A program made the translations under genes and the position numbers. 64,000 nt of DNA from Phytoactinopolyspora mesophila (GTDB taxonomy: Bacteria; Actinomycetota; Actinomycetes; Jiangellales; Jiangellaceae), in contig NZ_WLZY01000011.1 in NCBI RefSeq assembly GCF_010122465.1, positions 124,001 to 188,000 on the forward strand. Reading direction: 5' to 3'. The notes under the pieces are model-generated. The model ran no database searches and was not told the DNA's origin. It saw nothing but the letters and a program-made list of their open reading frames with translations. This document shows, one piece after another, positions 9,775 to 17,638 of the stretch (the first letter of the stretch is position 1; every line of letters starts with the position of its first letter).

Positions 9775-11319
9775 ATGGCTGTACATCCTGTCGGTATCGA
9801 TCTAGGAACCACGTACTCGGCCATTGCCTATATCAATGACCTGGGCAAACCTGAGATCCTTCCGAACCGCGAGGGGGAGGCGATCACGCCGTCCGTGGTG
9901 CTCTTTCAGGGTGGTATGCCTCTGGTGGGTTCCATGGCCAAGCGGTCCGCGGCCGTCGCGCCGGACGACGTCGTCCAGTTCGTCAAACGTCAGATGGGCA
10001 ACCGAAGCTGGAGTTTCGAGGCTAGTGACGGCTCGGCGTATTCCCCGGAGGAGGTCTCGGCGCTGATCATCAAGCGGCTCAAGGAGGACGCCGAGCTCAT
10101 TCTCGGCGAGGGGACAGTGAGCGATGCCGTCATCACGGTTCCCGCGTACTTCGACGACGCCCGGCGTCGCGCCACGATGGACGCGGGCCGGATCGCCGGC
10201 GTGAATGTGCTCCGGGTAATCAACGAGCCCACGGCGGCGGCGCTCGCATACGGCATCGAGAACGATGAGGACGGAACCATCCTCGTCTTCGATCTCGGCG
10301 GCGGCACGTTCGATGTCACAGTGCTCCGGGTCTCGGGCGGTGAGTTCGACATTCTCGGTACCGAAGGCGACCGCAACCTGGGCGGCTTCGACTGGGACAA
10401 CAAGCTCATCGAGCACGTGAATCAGCGCTTCCAGGCGGTCGGCCGGACGAGTCTGGTCGACGACGACACCGCGCTTGCCGACCTGCGGGACAAGGCCGAG
10501 CTGGCGAAACGGAGTCTTACGAGCGTTCCGAAGACACAGATCGCGGTCACCCACGGTGGAGTCAGCCAGGCAGTGCCCGTCACTCGAGAAGGATTCGAGG
10601 AGCTGACGGCGGGTCTACTGAGTCGGACCAGGCACATCCTCGAGAATGTGTTGCACGACGCGCGCTTGTCCTGGCCGGACATCGACCGGATCTTGCTGGT
10701 CGGCGGCTCCACCAGGATGCCGATGGTCCGCTCGATGGTGGAGGAGCTCGCGGGGAAACCGGCTGAGCGCTCGATCAATCCGGACGAGGTCGTGGCGCTG
10801 GGAGCGGCCGTCCAGGCGCGTCTGAGTGTCGTCGACGCTGGTAGTGGTGACACCAACCTCCCCGCCTTGGCCACCGGCGATCCGGTCGTCATCAGAGACG
10901 TTACGTCCCAGACTCTGGGTCTGATCTTGCTGGATGGCGACGACCCGCAGCGCGACGACCTTCGCAACTTCCCGATCATCGAACGGAACACGAGAGTCCC
11001 GGCCCAGGAGAAACGCCAGGTCGGCACCGTCTACGAGGATCAGCGTGCCTTGCTCATAGAAATCACCGAGGGTGAAGACGCGGATCCGGAGTACGTGACG
11101 AAGATAGGTGAGCAGTCGGTACCGATACCCAGTTACCCGCGGGGCGCACCGTTCACCATTGTCTACTCGTACGACATCGACCAGATCATCCACGTACAGG
11201 TCATCGACGAGACGACGAAGGAGACCGTCGCCGATTTCGAAGTGGATAACAGCGCCAATCTCGGTCGCGGGGCGGTCGGTGTCGCTGCCGCCCGTATGAG
11301 CGGGATCGAGGTCGCCTGA
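9775..11319 (+). CDS. Hsp70 family chaperone lacking the C-terminal lid
   Basis: The start is the ATG at 9775 (MAVHPVGIDLGTTYS); the open frame upstream to 9004 is antisense to the protease gene and not part of it. The 514-residue protein has all ATP-binding motifs: phosphate-1 GIDLGTTYS (7-15), the catalytic Lys in VKRQMG (71), phosphate-2 DLGGGTFDV (173-181) and adenosine motif LLVGGSTRMP (308-317). A short beta substrate-binding domain follows (NTRVPAQEKR), but the protein ends about 100 residues before the end of a normal DnaK, so the helical lid is missing. It is the first gene of an operon: its TGA overlaps the ATG of the J-like gene (ATGA). It looks like a specialised paralog, not the housekeeping DnaK. 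Confidence 0.92.
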   Translation: MAVHPVGIDLGTTYSAIAYINDLGKPEILPNREGEAITPSVVLFQGGMPLVGSMAKRSAAVAPDDVVQFVKRQMGNRSWSFEASDGSAYSPEEVSALIIKRLKEDAELILGEGTVSDAVITVPAYFDDARRRATMDAGRIAGVNVLRVINEPTAAALAYGIENDEDGTILVFDLGGGTFDVTVLRVSGGEFDILGTEGDRNLGGFDWDNKLIEHVNQRFQAVGRTSLVDDDTALADLRDKAELAKRSLTSVPKTQIAVTHGGVSQAVPVTREGFEELTAGLLSRTRHILENVLHDARLSWPDIDRILLVGGSTRMPMVRSMVEELAGKPAERSINPDEVVALGAAVQARLSVVDAGSGDTNLPALATGDPVVIRDVTSQTLGLILLDGDDPQRDDLRNFPIIERNTRVPAQEKRQVGTVYEDQRALLIEITEGEDADPEYVTKIGEQSVPIPSYPRGAPFTIVYSYDIDQIIHVQVIDETTKETVADFEVDNSANLGRGAVGVAAARMSGIEVA

Positions 11320-12473
11320 TGACCGATGTCGACTTCTACGCGATGCTCGAAGTCGAGCCGACGGCTGCGCCGACCGCGATCCGTGACGCGATCCGGCGGG
11401 AAAGAAGAGTGTGGATCAAGCGGCAGAACGCGCCTGATCCTCAGCGGCGAGCCGAGGCCGAACTGCGGGTCACCCAGCTGGACCAGGCGGAGCAGGTTTT
11501 GCTCGATCCGGCCAAGCGCCGTACCTACGACACCCAACGGGCCAGGCGGGAGCGCGAGGCGCAGAAATCCGACGGCGCCAAAGGCCGTCGCGATCAGCGC
11601 CGGCAGGCTGTCGATGAGGTCGATGAACTCATCGCGCGAGCCGCTGAATACCTCAGGTCCGGTAATCCTCGGCTGGCCCACGAAGCCGCCAGCGACGCGA
11701 CCCGGGCAGCACCCCACAACGCACGGGCCTGGGCATTACGCGGCTCTGCCGCTATGGACCTCAACGACTATGCGCAAGCCGAGTCGGAATTGCGTGAAGC
11801 GCTGCGGTTGGATCCCGAAGCCAACGACTATGCGGTCGCGCTGGCCTATTGTCAGCTCAATCTCGGCTTCTATCCGCAAGCCAACGCCACGCTCATACAA
11901 GCCGAGCGGATCGATCCGAGCGACCGGGACACAAAATACGCCCGCGCTCAGTACTACCTGGCCCTCGAACGGCCGGACGATGCGCTCAGAACCGTGAATG
12001 TCCTGTGGGCCGCTTACCCTGGTGATCGCGACGCCAATGCGCTGGCTGCTGAAGCTCTGCGCGATATGACGCTCGCCCGGATGTCCATGCCGCGTGCGGA
12101 CCGTTTCGTGTTCACCAGCTCGGCTCAGATCGCATTTGCCCGCGAACATCTGCAGCGGGCGGCCGCCATGACGTTCGACGACGACGAACTTCGTCGTGAC
12201 ATTGCCAGGTGGCTGAAGATAGCCGACGAGGCGGATCGAAGGGTATGGGTCCGCGGTTCGGGGTCGGACGACGAGGACCGCCTCAGCTCAGCCGTGGTCG
12301 TCATCGCCGTGGTCTCCACCGCCGTGTTTTTCGGGGTTGTACTTCACTTCTGGATCGCGCTGGTCTTCCTCGTGGCCATGCTGGGTGTATGGCTGAACGG
12401 GCGGTGGAAACCCCGATGGCGGGTGAATCGCGACATCTTGCAGAGAGAGGGCGGGCTACGGTGGGGGATCTGA
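11319..12473 (+). CDS. J-domain-like protein with TPR repeats and C-terminal membrane segment
   Basis: The protein has 384 residues. Residues ~4-72 match a J domain in layout (DFYAMLEVEP... DQAEQVLLDPAKRRTYD), but where a functional J domain has His-Pro-Asp the sequence reads NAPDPQRR, so the essential His appears to be Ala. Residues ~100-250 form TPR-like helices (ARAWALRGSAAMDLNDYAQA and following). Residues ~324-360 are hydrophobic and form one or two membrane segments before a basic tail ending in WGI. The gene overlaps hsp70 by ATGA and the grpE-like gene by 13 bases, so the three are translated together. It probably tethers the short Hsp70 to the membrane. Confidence 0.8.
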   Translation: MTDVDFYAMLEVEPTAAPTAIRDAIRRERRVWIKRQNAPDPQRRAEAELRVTQLDQAEQVLLDPAKRRTYDTQRARREREAQKSDGAKGRRDQRRQAVDEVDELIARAAEYLRSGNPRLAHEAASDATRAAPHNARAWALRGSAAMDLNDYAQAESELREALRLDPEANDYAVALAYCQLNLGFYPQANATLIQAERIDPSDRDTKYARAQYYLALERPDDALRTVNVLWAAYPGDRDANALAAEALRDMTLARMSMPRADRFVFTSSAQIAFAREHLQRAAAMTFDDDELRRDIARWLKIADEADRRVWVRGSGSDDEDRLSSAVVVIAVVSTAVFFGVVLHFWIALVFLVAMLGVWLNGRWKPRWRVNRDILQREGGLRWGI

Positions 12474-12928
12474 GCCCGGAGCCGGACGAGGATCCACTCG
12501 CTGAGCTGACGCGTGAAGTCGCGGCGCTGCGGGATTTGTTCCAGCGCCGCTTGCTGGAAGACCGGGAGCGCCGACGCCTGTACGACGAGTTGCATGAACA
12601 GTTGCAGTGGGCCCGCGACGGATTGTCCCGCCAGGTACTGGCGCCGTTGCTGCAGGAGTTGTGCCTGATCGTGGACCGGCTCGATTCAGCCCCGGAAGAT
12701 GAGTTCACGGATTCGATCCGGGCCGAACTGGTGGAGGTCCTGGAACGTCGCGGCGTGACAGCCATCCTCCCGCATGGCAAGCCGTTCGACCCAGCGCACC
12801 ATGAGGCCACCGGCACCGAGCCGACCGGTGATGGCCAGCTTCCGGGTGTGGTGGTGGCCGTGCAGCGGCCCGGCTATCTGCTGGGTGACACCCTCCTTCG
12901 GCCGGCCCGCGTGGTCGTCTCGGCCTGA
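12461..12928 (+). CDS. GrpE-like nucleotide exchange factor
   Basis: The GTG at 12461 gives a 155-residue protein and overlaps the end of the J-like gene by 13 bases. The N-terminal half is a long charged helix (LTREVAALRDLFQRRLLEDR) as in the GrpE dimerisation stalk. The C-terminal half has the GrpE head signature: GKPFDPAHHEA, then VVVAVQRPGYLLGDTLLRPA. Its role would be ADP release from the Hsp70 two genes upstream. With the Hsp70 and J-like genes it makes a complete but non-canonical DnaK/DnaJ/GrpE machine. Its 3' end overlaps the convergent XRE regulator gene by ~55 bases. Confidence 0.85.
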   Translation: MGDLSPEPDEDPLAELTREVAALRDLFQRRLLEDRERRRLYDELHEQLQWARDGLSRQVLAPLLQELCLIVDRLDSAPEDEFTDSIRAELVEVLERRGVTAILPHGKPFDPAHHEATGTEPTGDGQLPGVVVAVQRPGYLLGDTLLRPARVVVSA

Positions 12929-13710
12929 ACCTGGCGCCGGAAGTAGTCGGCGGAGAATTCGTCGTCGGGGTAGAACGTCTCGATCGCCAGCTCGGCGACG
13001 GTGATGTCGGCGGGGGTCCCGAACACCGTTGTCATGCTGAACATGGAGATGACGCCGTCGTCGGTGCGCAGCCGGCAGGGAACCACCAGGGAGGGCGTCG
13101 CGGCACCCCCGCTTGGCCGTGGCGCCGGGTAGGCGCGAAGCACCCGGAGGAGCTCGCCCAGCTGAGGATCAGCCGTCTTCTCGTGATCGAGTTCGAGCCG
13201 GGCGAAGATGTGGTTCCGCCATTCCGGCAGGTTCACGATTCGCGGTGCCAGCCCGTCCGGGTGGAAGGTCAGGTGCATCACGTTGACCGGTGGCTCGAGG
13301 AGGAAAGGCGCGGCACCGGCGATCAGTATGTCGATGGCATCGTTGGCAGCGACGAGGTTCCAGCCGCGGTCCACCACCAGGGCGGGGAACGGCGTGTGAG
13401 CATCGAGAACACGGTTGATGGCGTCGTTGACCATCGACAGCGGTGGGTCACTGAGCCGGCGTTGCGAATAGGCGGGTGCGTAGCCGCTGCTGAGCAGCAT
13501 CGCGTTGCGGTCGCGCAGAGGCACGTCGAGGCATTCCGCCAACCTCAGGATCATCGCCGCCGTGGGGGTCGACCGGCCGTTCTCGATGAAGCTGATGTGC
13601 CGGGAGGAGACCTCGGCCTGCAGCGACAACTCCAGCTGAGTGAGGCGTCGTCGCTCGCGCCACCAGCGCAGCGACTCACCGACGGAAGACACGGTCTCGG
13701 TCAGGGTCAT
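12874..13710 (-). CDS. XRE-family regulator with MmyB-like ligand-binding domain
   Basis: The chosen ATG at 13710 gives MTLTETVSSVGESLRWWRER and 278 residues; the longer open frame runs back through the promoter. Residues ~10-65 are a Cro/C1-type helix-turn-helix (RRRLTQLELSLQAEVSSRHI, then SFIENGRSTPT). The rest matches the MmyB-like domain (LVVDRGWNLVAANDAID, then MSMTTVFGTP-like FSMTTVFGTPADIT), which is thought to bind a small lipid-like ligand. Regulators of this family usually act on a divergent gene and on themselves. Here the divergent partner is the DUF1330 gene, and a fitting palindrome lies between the two. Confidence 0.88.
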   Translation of the reverse strand: MTLTETVSSVGESLRWWRERRRLTQLELSLQAEVSSRHISFIENGRSTPTAAMILRLAECLDVPLRDRNAMLLSSGYAPAYSQRRLSDPPLSMVNDAINRVLDAHTPFPALVVDRGWNLVAANDAIDILIAGAAPFLLEPPVNVMHLTFHPDGLAPRIVNLPEWRNHIFARLELDHEKTADPQLGELLRVLRAYPAPRPSGGAATPSLVVPCRLRTDDGVISMFSMTTVFGTPADITVAELAIETFYPDDEFSADYFRRQVQAETTTRAGRRRVSPSR

Positions 13711-13743
13711 GGCTTCAATGTAGGCGGTCTCCGGCGCTGTCCC

Positions 13744-13760
13744 ATTACCTCTGACGTAAT
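13744..13760. promoter_or_regulatory. 17-bp palindromic operator ATTACCTCTGACGTAAT
   Basis: The sequence ATTACCTCTGACGTAAT is a dyad with 7 of 8 base pairs symmetric about position 13752. It sits 33 bases upstream of the XRE/MmyB gene and 67 bases upstream of the divergent DUF1330 gene. The position and TTAC...GTAA form suggest the binding site of the neighbouring regulator. Inferred from symmetry and context only. Confidence 0.55.
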
Positions 13761-13827
13761 CGACCAGCGTGCTTCCCGGCCGAATGATTGATCTCATCCA
13801 CACCGGAGCTGATGAGAGGGACCAGAC

Positions 13828-14184
13828 ATGACTGAGTACGTGAACCCGGGCAGCGAGAAGAAGACGCCTGCCTACGGGATAGCGCATCTGCACGACGTAC
13901 AACTCGGCGACGGCATTGTCGAGTACTTGCGCGGGATAGACGCCACGCTGCAGCCGTTCGGCGGACGTTTCGTGATTCACGGCGGCGTCCCGACCGTGCT
14001 GGAAGGAGACTGGACCGGCGACCTCATCGTCATCGAGTTCCCGGATCGGGAGAATGCGCTGGCCTGGTACCGGTCCGAGGCGTATCAGAAGATCCTGCCG
14101 CTACGCCTCGCGAACTCCACGGGTACGGCGGTGATCATCGACGGTGTTGACGCGGATCACGTTGCCACCGACGTCCTCGGCTGA
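13828..14184 (+). CDS. DUF1330 domain protein
   Basis: The 118-residue protein has the DUF1330 (dimeric alpha/beta ferredoxin-like) pattern: AYGIAHLHDVQ at the start, GGRFVIHGG in the middle and the LIVIEFPDRENALAWYRSEAYQ motif towards the end, which in the family runs as WYNSPEYQ. No enzymatic reaction is firmly known for it. It starts 117 bases from the divergent XRE/MmyB gene and is the likely target of that regulator. Confidence 0.88.
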   Translation: MTEYVNPGSEKKTPAYGIAHLHDVQLGDGIVEYLRGIDATLQPFGGRFVIHGGVPTVLEGDWTGDLIVIEFPDRENALAWYRSEAYQKILPLRLANSTGTAVIIDGVDADHVATDVLG

Positions 14185-14200
14185 ACCAAGGGTGCTGCCG

Positions 14201-14626
14201 TCAGTATTGAGGGTCTCGGAGGGTGTGCGGCGGACGCTCATCGACCTCCAAGTCGACGACATAGCCCATGAACTCGCGATCGCCAGCGCCGTCCGCCCAT
14301 CCGTCGGCATAGCGGACCTCAGTCACCTCGGCTGAACCCGGCACGGGCACGAGCATCGTCCCGGTGCCATCGGGCTGTTCGGTGTACGCGCAGCGGACGT
14401 GGAAGATCCCGGTAACGTCGCCGCGGGTGATGGGGGCGTCGTCCGGTAGACCGCCATGGTGCTCTTCGTGGTAATCGATCGAGTTCGCGAGTTTTTCACC
14501 TGCGACGCTGGTCAACCAGCCGATGTCGGGCTCGGCCTCGAGTGTCCACGCCACGGTGTCGCCGCTGCGGATCGGGTCGCCGCAGCACTGCATCTGCCAC
14601 GAGTCCACCCACACCCTGATCCGCAT
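14201..14626 (-). CDS. small conserved actinobacterial protein (DUF6578-like)
   Basis: From the ATG at 14626 the protein has 141 residues and begins MRIRVWVDSWQMQCCGDPI, a start I associate with DUF6578 proteins; function is unknown. It has a CC pair near residue 13 and a HEEHHGG His cluster near residue 62, so metal binding is possible but not shown. The C-terminus converges with DUF1330 with a 16-base gap. It is followed upstream by fabH on the same strand (54 bases), so co-transcription with fabH is possible. Confidence 0.7.
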   Translation of the reverse strand: MRIRVWVDSWQMQCCGDPIRSGDTVAWTLEAEPDIGWLTSVAGEKLANSIDYHEEHHGGLPDDAPITRGDVTGIFHVRCAYTEQPDGTGTMLVPVPGSAEVTEVRYADGWADGAGDREFMGYVVDLEVDERPPHTLRDPQY

Positions 14627-14680
14627 CCGGCTAGTTTGCCAGCCGTCGTCGGGCGAGTTCACCAGGTTTTGCCGTGCAGG

Positions 14681-15625
14681 TCAGGGGCTGGTGACTACCT
14701 GGCCGGCCCAGGAGAGACCACCACCGAAGCCGAACAGCAGCGTGGGTGTTCCACTGGTGATCTCGCCGCGCTCGACCAGCTTGGCCAGCGCGAGCGGAAT
14801 GGAGGCCGCCGATGTGTTGCCGGAGTCGATGACGTCGCGGGCGATGACCGCATTCTCCGCATCCAACTGACGGACGAGCGCGTCGATGATCCGGAGGTTG
14901 GCCTGATGGGTGACGATGGCGCCGAGCTGGTCAGGGGTGATGCCGGCGCGCTCGCAGGCGGCGCGAGCCAGCGGAGCGACCTCGGTGGTGGCCCACCTGA
15001 AGACCGACTGGCCGTCCTGGCGGAACTGTGGCTTCCACCCGCCCTCGATGCGGACGGTGTGCCCGCGGCTGGGGTCGGTGCCCCAGACGACCGGACCGAT
15101 GTGCCGGCTGGCGTCTGAGGTGGCTGACAGAACCGCCGCGCCTGCGCCGTCGCCGAGGAGGATGCAGGTGGAGCGGTCTGTCCAGTCGGTGACGTCGCTC
15201 ATCTTCTCGGCGCCGATGACGAGCGCGTGCTGGGCGGCGGCGGCCCGGATGGCGTGATCAGCCGTGGCGAGGGCTGCCGAGAAGCCCGCGCAACCGTTGT
15301 TGATCTCGAACGCGGCGGCATCCGGGATGCCCAGCCGGCCGGCGACCTGGGCGGCGGTGTTCGGGCAGCGCTGCATCGCCGTACAGGTCGCCACGGTGAC
15401 CAGACCGATGTCTTCGGGCTGCAGGCCGGCGGTGGCCACAGCTGCCCGGGCTGCGGCCGTCGCCAGGTCGGCCGCCGTCTCGTCTTTGGCGATATGCCTG
15501 GTGGCGATGCCGGTGCGACGGCGGATCCACTCATCACTGGTGTCGACCATGGCGGCGAGGTCGGCATTGGTGAGGACGTGTTCAGGCTGGTAATGGCCGA
15601 GGGCGACGATGTGAGAGTGGGGCAC
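14681..15625 (-). CDS. fabH: beta-ketoacyl-ACP synthase III-like (FabH/KAS III) enzyme
   Basis: The 314-residue protein has the thiolase-fold triad of KAS III: C112 in NNGCAGFSA, H240 in VTHQANLRI and N270 in DSGNTSAAS. The C-terminal GFGGGLSWAG motif is also present. KAS III condenses an acyl-CoA with malonyl-ACP to start fatty acid synthesis. The gene is not in a fab cluster, so it may instead serve a secondary or alternative lipid pathway. The GTG at 15625 follows AAGGAGGG. It is divergent from a TetR regulator with a clear palindrome between them. Confidence 0.92.
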   Translation of the reverse strand: MPHSHIVALGHYQPEHVLTNADLAAMVDTSDEWIRRRTGIATRHIAKDETAADLATAAARAAVATAGLQPEDIGLVTVATCTAMQRCPNTAAQVAGRLGIPDAAAFEINNGCAGFSAALATADHAIRAAAAQHALVIGAEKMSDVTDWTDRSTCILLGDGAGAAVLSATSDASRHIGPVVWGTDPSRGHTVRIEGGWKPQFRQDGQSVFRWATTEVAPLARAACERAGITPDQLGAIVTHQANLRIIDALVRQLDAENAVIARDVIDSGNTSAASIPLALAKLVERGEITSGTPTLLFGFGGGLSWAGQVVTSP

Positions 15626-15667
15626 GGGGCCCTCCTTGTCCGTGGTCGCACTGTGGTGCAGGCAATC

Positions 15668-15693
15668 TTAGCGTCCGACCGATCGGACGTTAA
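15668..15693. promoter_or_regulatory. 26-bp TetR-type palindromic operator between fabH and tetR genes
   Basis: A dyad of 26 bases (TTAGCGTCCGACCG at its left half) has 11 of 13 pairs symmetric, with arms CGTCCGA and TCGGACG around a short centre. It lies 42 bases from the fabH start and 28 bases from the tetR start, where a repressor would block both promoters. Very likely the binding site of the adjacent TetR protein. Confidence 0.7.
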
Positions 15694-15721
15694 GCGGCCT
15701 CGAACCGGCTATAGTGGCGAT

Positions 15722-16375
15722 GTGAGCCCACGCAGGTCGGTAGCCGATGCCCGGCAGACCCGGGCGGTGATTCTCGATCGGGCGATGGAGAAGGCGTCGA
15801 TCGAGGGACTTGATGGGCTGACCATCGGCCGGCTCGCCGCCGACCTGGGCATGAGCAAGTCGGGACTGTTGGGGCATTTCGGCTCGAAGGAAAGCCTGCA
15901 GCTCGCCGTGCTGGACGCCGCTTCTGCCGTGTTCGCGCGAGAGGTGGTCGCGCGGGCTGGGGGAACGCCCGCGGGAATGTCGCGTTTGGTCGCACTGTGC
16001 GACGCGTGGGTGTCATTTCTGGAACGTGGCGTGTTCCCTGGCGGCTGCCTTTTCACAGCGGCGGCGGCGGAGTTCGACGACCGTCCGGGGCCGGTGCGTG
16101 ACGCCGTCGCCGGGATCCATGCCCGATGGCAGGAGCATCTGCGCCGCCACGTTCGACAGGCTGTGACGGATGGGGACCTGCCTGCGGATACGGATTCCGA
16201 ACAAGTGGTGTTCGAATTGGTGGGCATTGTCCTCGCGCTCAATCACGCCTTGCAGCTGAACAACGACCGGAGGGCGCCGGAGCGCGCCCGCGACGCGATC
16301 GCCCGGCTCCTCTGCGGGCGGCTGCTGAGCGAGTACTCCGGTCTGCCGCCAGGAATACCGGGCATCCGGGCATGA
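15722..16375 (+). CDS. TetR/AcrR family transcriptional regulator
   Basis: The GTG at 15722 gives 217 residues; the longer upstream frame is antisense to fabH. Residues ~10-58 are the TetR helix-turn-helix (ILDRAMEKASIEGLDGLTIG, then DLGMSKSGLLGHFGSKESL). The C-terminal ligand domain has the FLERGVFPGGCLF motif common in regulators near acyl-CoA or efflux genes. The divergent fabH and the palindrome suggest control of fabH and itself. The F420-type oxidoreductase gene starts 12 bases downstream and is probably co-transcribed. Confidence 0.9.
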   Translation: MSPRRSVADARQTRAVILDRAMEKASIEGLDGLTIGRLAADLGMSKSGLLGHFGSKESLQLAVLDAASAVFAREVVARAGGTPAGMSRLVALCDAWVSFLERGVFPGGCLFTAAAAEFDDRPGPVRDAVAGIHARWQEHLRRHVRQAVTDGDLPADTDSEQVVFELVGIVLALNHALQLNNDRRAPERARDAIARLLCGRLLSEYSGLPPGIPGIRA

Positions 16376-16387
16376 GTTGGCCACGAC

Positions 16388-16819
16388 ATGACTGACACGC
16401 CTTTCAATCCGCGCGCCCTACTCGCGCAGAGCCGGCTCGGTGTCCTCGCGACGATCAAGGCCGACGGCCGTCCGCAACTGTCTCCGGTCACGCCCTATTA
16501 CGACCAAGAGGCCGACGTCATCTACGTCTCTATCACCGAAGGGCGGGCCAAGACGGCGAATCTGCGCCGGGACCCGCGAGCCGCACTAGAGGTCACCAGC
16601 CCCGACGGGTGGGAATGGGCCACCGCCGAGGGCACAGTCTCTTTGACCGGTCCGGGCACCGATCCGCATGGCCCCGAGGTGGAGGCGCTGGTGGACTACT
16701 ACCGCCGTGCGGCCGGCGAGCACCCGGATTGGGACGAGTACCGGGAGGTCATGGTGTCCGACCGGCGGGTGCTGATGGCGATGACGGTCGAGCACGTCTA
16801 CGGCGAGAAGATTCGCTGA
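16388..16819 (+). CDS. PPOX-class F420-dependent oxidoreductase
   Basis: The 143-residue protein has the split-barrel flavin/F420 fold: LAQSRLGVLATIKADGRPQL, then PVTPYYDQEADVIYVSITEG and RRDPRAALEVTSPDG. Actinobacterial members of this size usually bind coenzyme F420, which implies an F420-producing host. The substrate is unknown. It follows the TetR gene by 12 bases, so the TetR operator likely controls it too. Confidence 0.85.
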   Translation: MTDTPFNPRALLAQSRLGVLATIKADGRPQLSPVTPYYDQEADVIYVSITEGRAKTANLRRDPRAALEVTSPDGWEWATAEGTVSLTGPGTDPHGPEVEALVDYYRRAAGEHPDWDEYREVMVSDRRVLMAMTVEHVYGEKIR

Positions 16820-16850
16820 CGGCGCACCGGACGCTGCGACCAGGAGCGCG

Positions 16851-17300
16851 TTATGCCCGCCGGGCGGAGTCGTCGTCGGCGGTATCGGCTTCTTCGTTGA
16901 GCGCGTCCGCCAGGTCACGCGCCATCTCGGTGTCGAGCTCGGCGACCTCCGAGCCGAGCAGCACCGAAACGCCGCCGCTGAGCGGATTCGCCGCGACGCC
17001 GACAGCGTCGACGAAGACGGGCTGCCACAGCGGTTGCACACGGACGACGGTGCCGTCGCTTGCTTGCTGCCAGGGGCCAATCGGTCGCGCGCCGATCCGT
17101 GCCAGGGCTTCGCGCGCGTCCTCGTCATTATTCATGCCGGCGTGGGTCACCTGCTGTCCGCGCACGTCGCGAATGATGATGTCGCCCGCGTTGGGCCGGA
17201 CCGTCGCGGTCCACCCCTCCGGGATGACGGCCGGGGGCTCGTGAGCGTGGTCAGGGAAGGGGTTTGCCGTGCGGGCGGGAGGCTTTACCATGCCAGGCAA
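16851..17300 (-). CDS. hypothetical protein
   Basis: The 149-residue protein is not recognised. The body reads as alpha/beta with a basic WTATVRPNAGDIIIRDVRGQ segment followed by an acidic tail (AELDTEMARDLADALNEEAD). It has no signal peptide or membrane segment. Codon use and third-position GC match neighbouring genes, which supports it being real. The start could be the ATG at 17300 or the next at 17291. It is divergent from a small helix-turn-helix gene, and the direct repeats there overlap its 5' end. Confidence 0.6.
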   Translation of the reverse strand: MPGMVKPPARTANPFPDHAHEPPAVIPEGWTATVRPNAGDIIIRDVRGQQVTHAGMNNDEDAREALARIGARPIGPWQQASDGTVVRVQPLWQPVFVDAVGVAANPLSGGVSVLLGSEVAELDTEMARDLADALNEEADTADDDSARRA

Positions 17301-17342
17301 CGTTACGCTGCCTCATCCCACCAGGCAACTTCGACGCTGCCT
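17293..17342. repeat. two direct repeats, each with an internal AGGCA/TGCCT dyad
   Basis: The 21-base CCAGGCAACGTTACGCTGCC(T) at 17293-17313 and the 22-base CCAGGCAACTTCGACGCTGC(CT) at 17321-17342 repeat at 28-base spacing. Each copy can pair its AGGCA with its TGCCT. They end 14 bases before the GTG of the small helix-turn-helix gene, so they probably are operators for it or its partner. Confidence 0.5.
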
Positions 17343-17356
17343 GCCATGCTCGTCCT

Positions 17357-17569
17357 GTGCCTATCGTGATCGACGGCGAGGAGTACATGGACCGGGCTGA
17401 GCTCGCTCGGTACCTCGACGTTGCTCCGAGCACCATCAGCGCCTGGGTGAGCCGGGAGAAAATGCCGCAGCCGGCCAGGCACGTCGGCCGTTCTCCGCTC
17501 TGGCGGGTGCGCGAGATCGACGCATGGGAAGCCAGCAGGCCGGGCAAGGGCTGGCGCAGTCAGCTCTGA
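17357..17569 (+). CDS. small helix-turn-helix (AlpA/excisionase-like) protein
   Basis: The GTG at 17357 gives a 70-residue protein: VPIVIDGEEYMDRAELARYL, then a MerR/excisionase-type helix-turn-helix (DVAPSTISAWVSREKMPQPA) and a wing (GRSPLWRVREIDAWEA). Such proteins act as excisionases or local regulators. No integrase is adjacent, so a regulator role is more likely. Two direct repeats lie just upstream. The start is chosen because it leaves the repeats upstream of the gene. Confidence 0.7.
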   Translation: MPIVIDGEEYMDRAELARYLDVAPSTISAWVSREKMPQPARHVGRSPLWRVREIDAWEASRPGKGWRSQL

Positions 17570-17638
17570 GGATTGGCCCTCGGTTAGTCGATGACTCGGC
17601 GAGCACGCGGCTTGCGTCGTCGTAACCGCGATGCTGGG

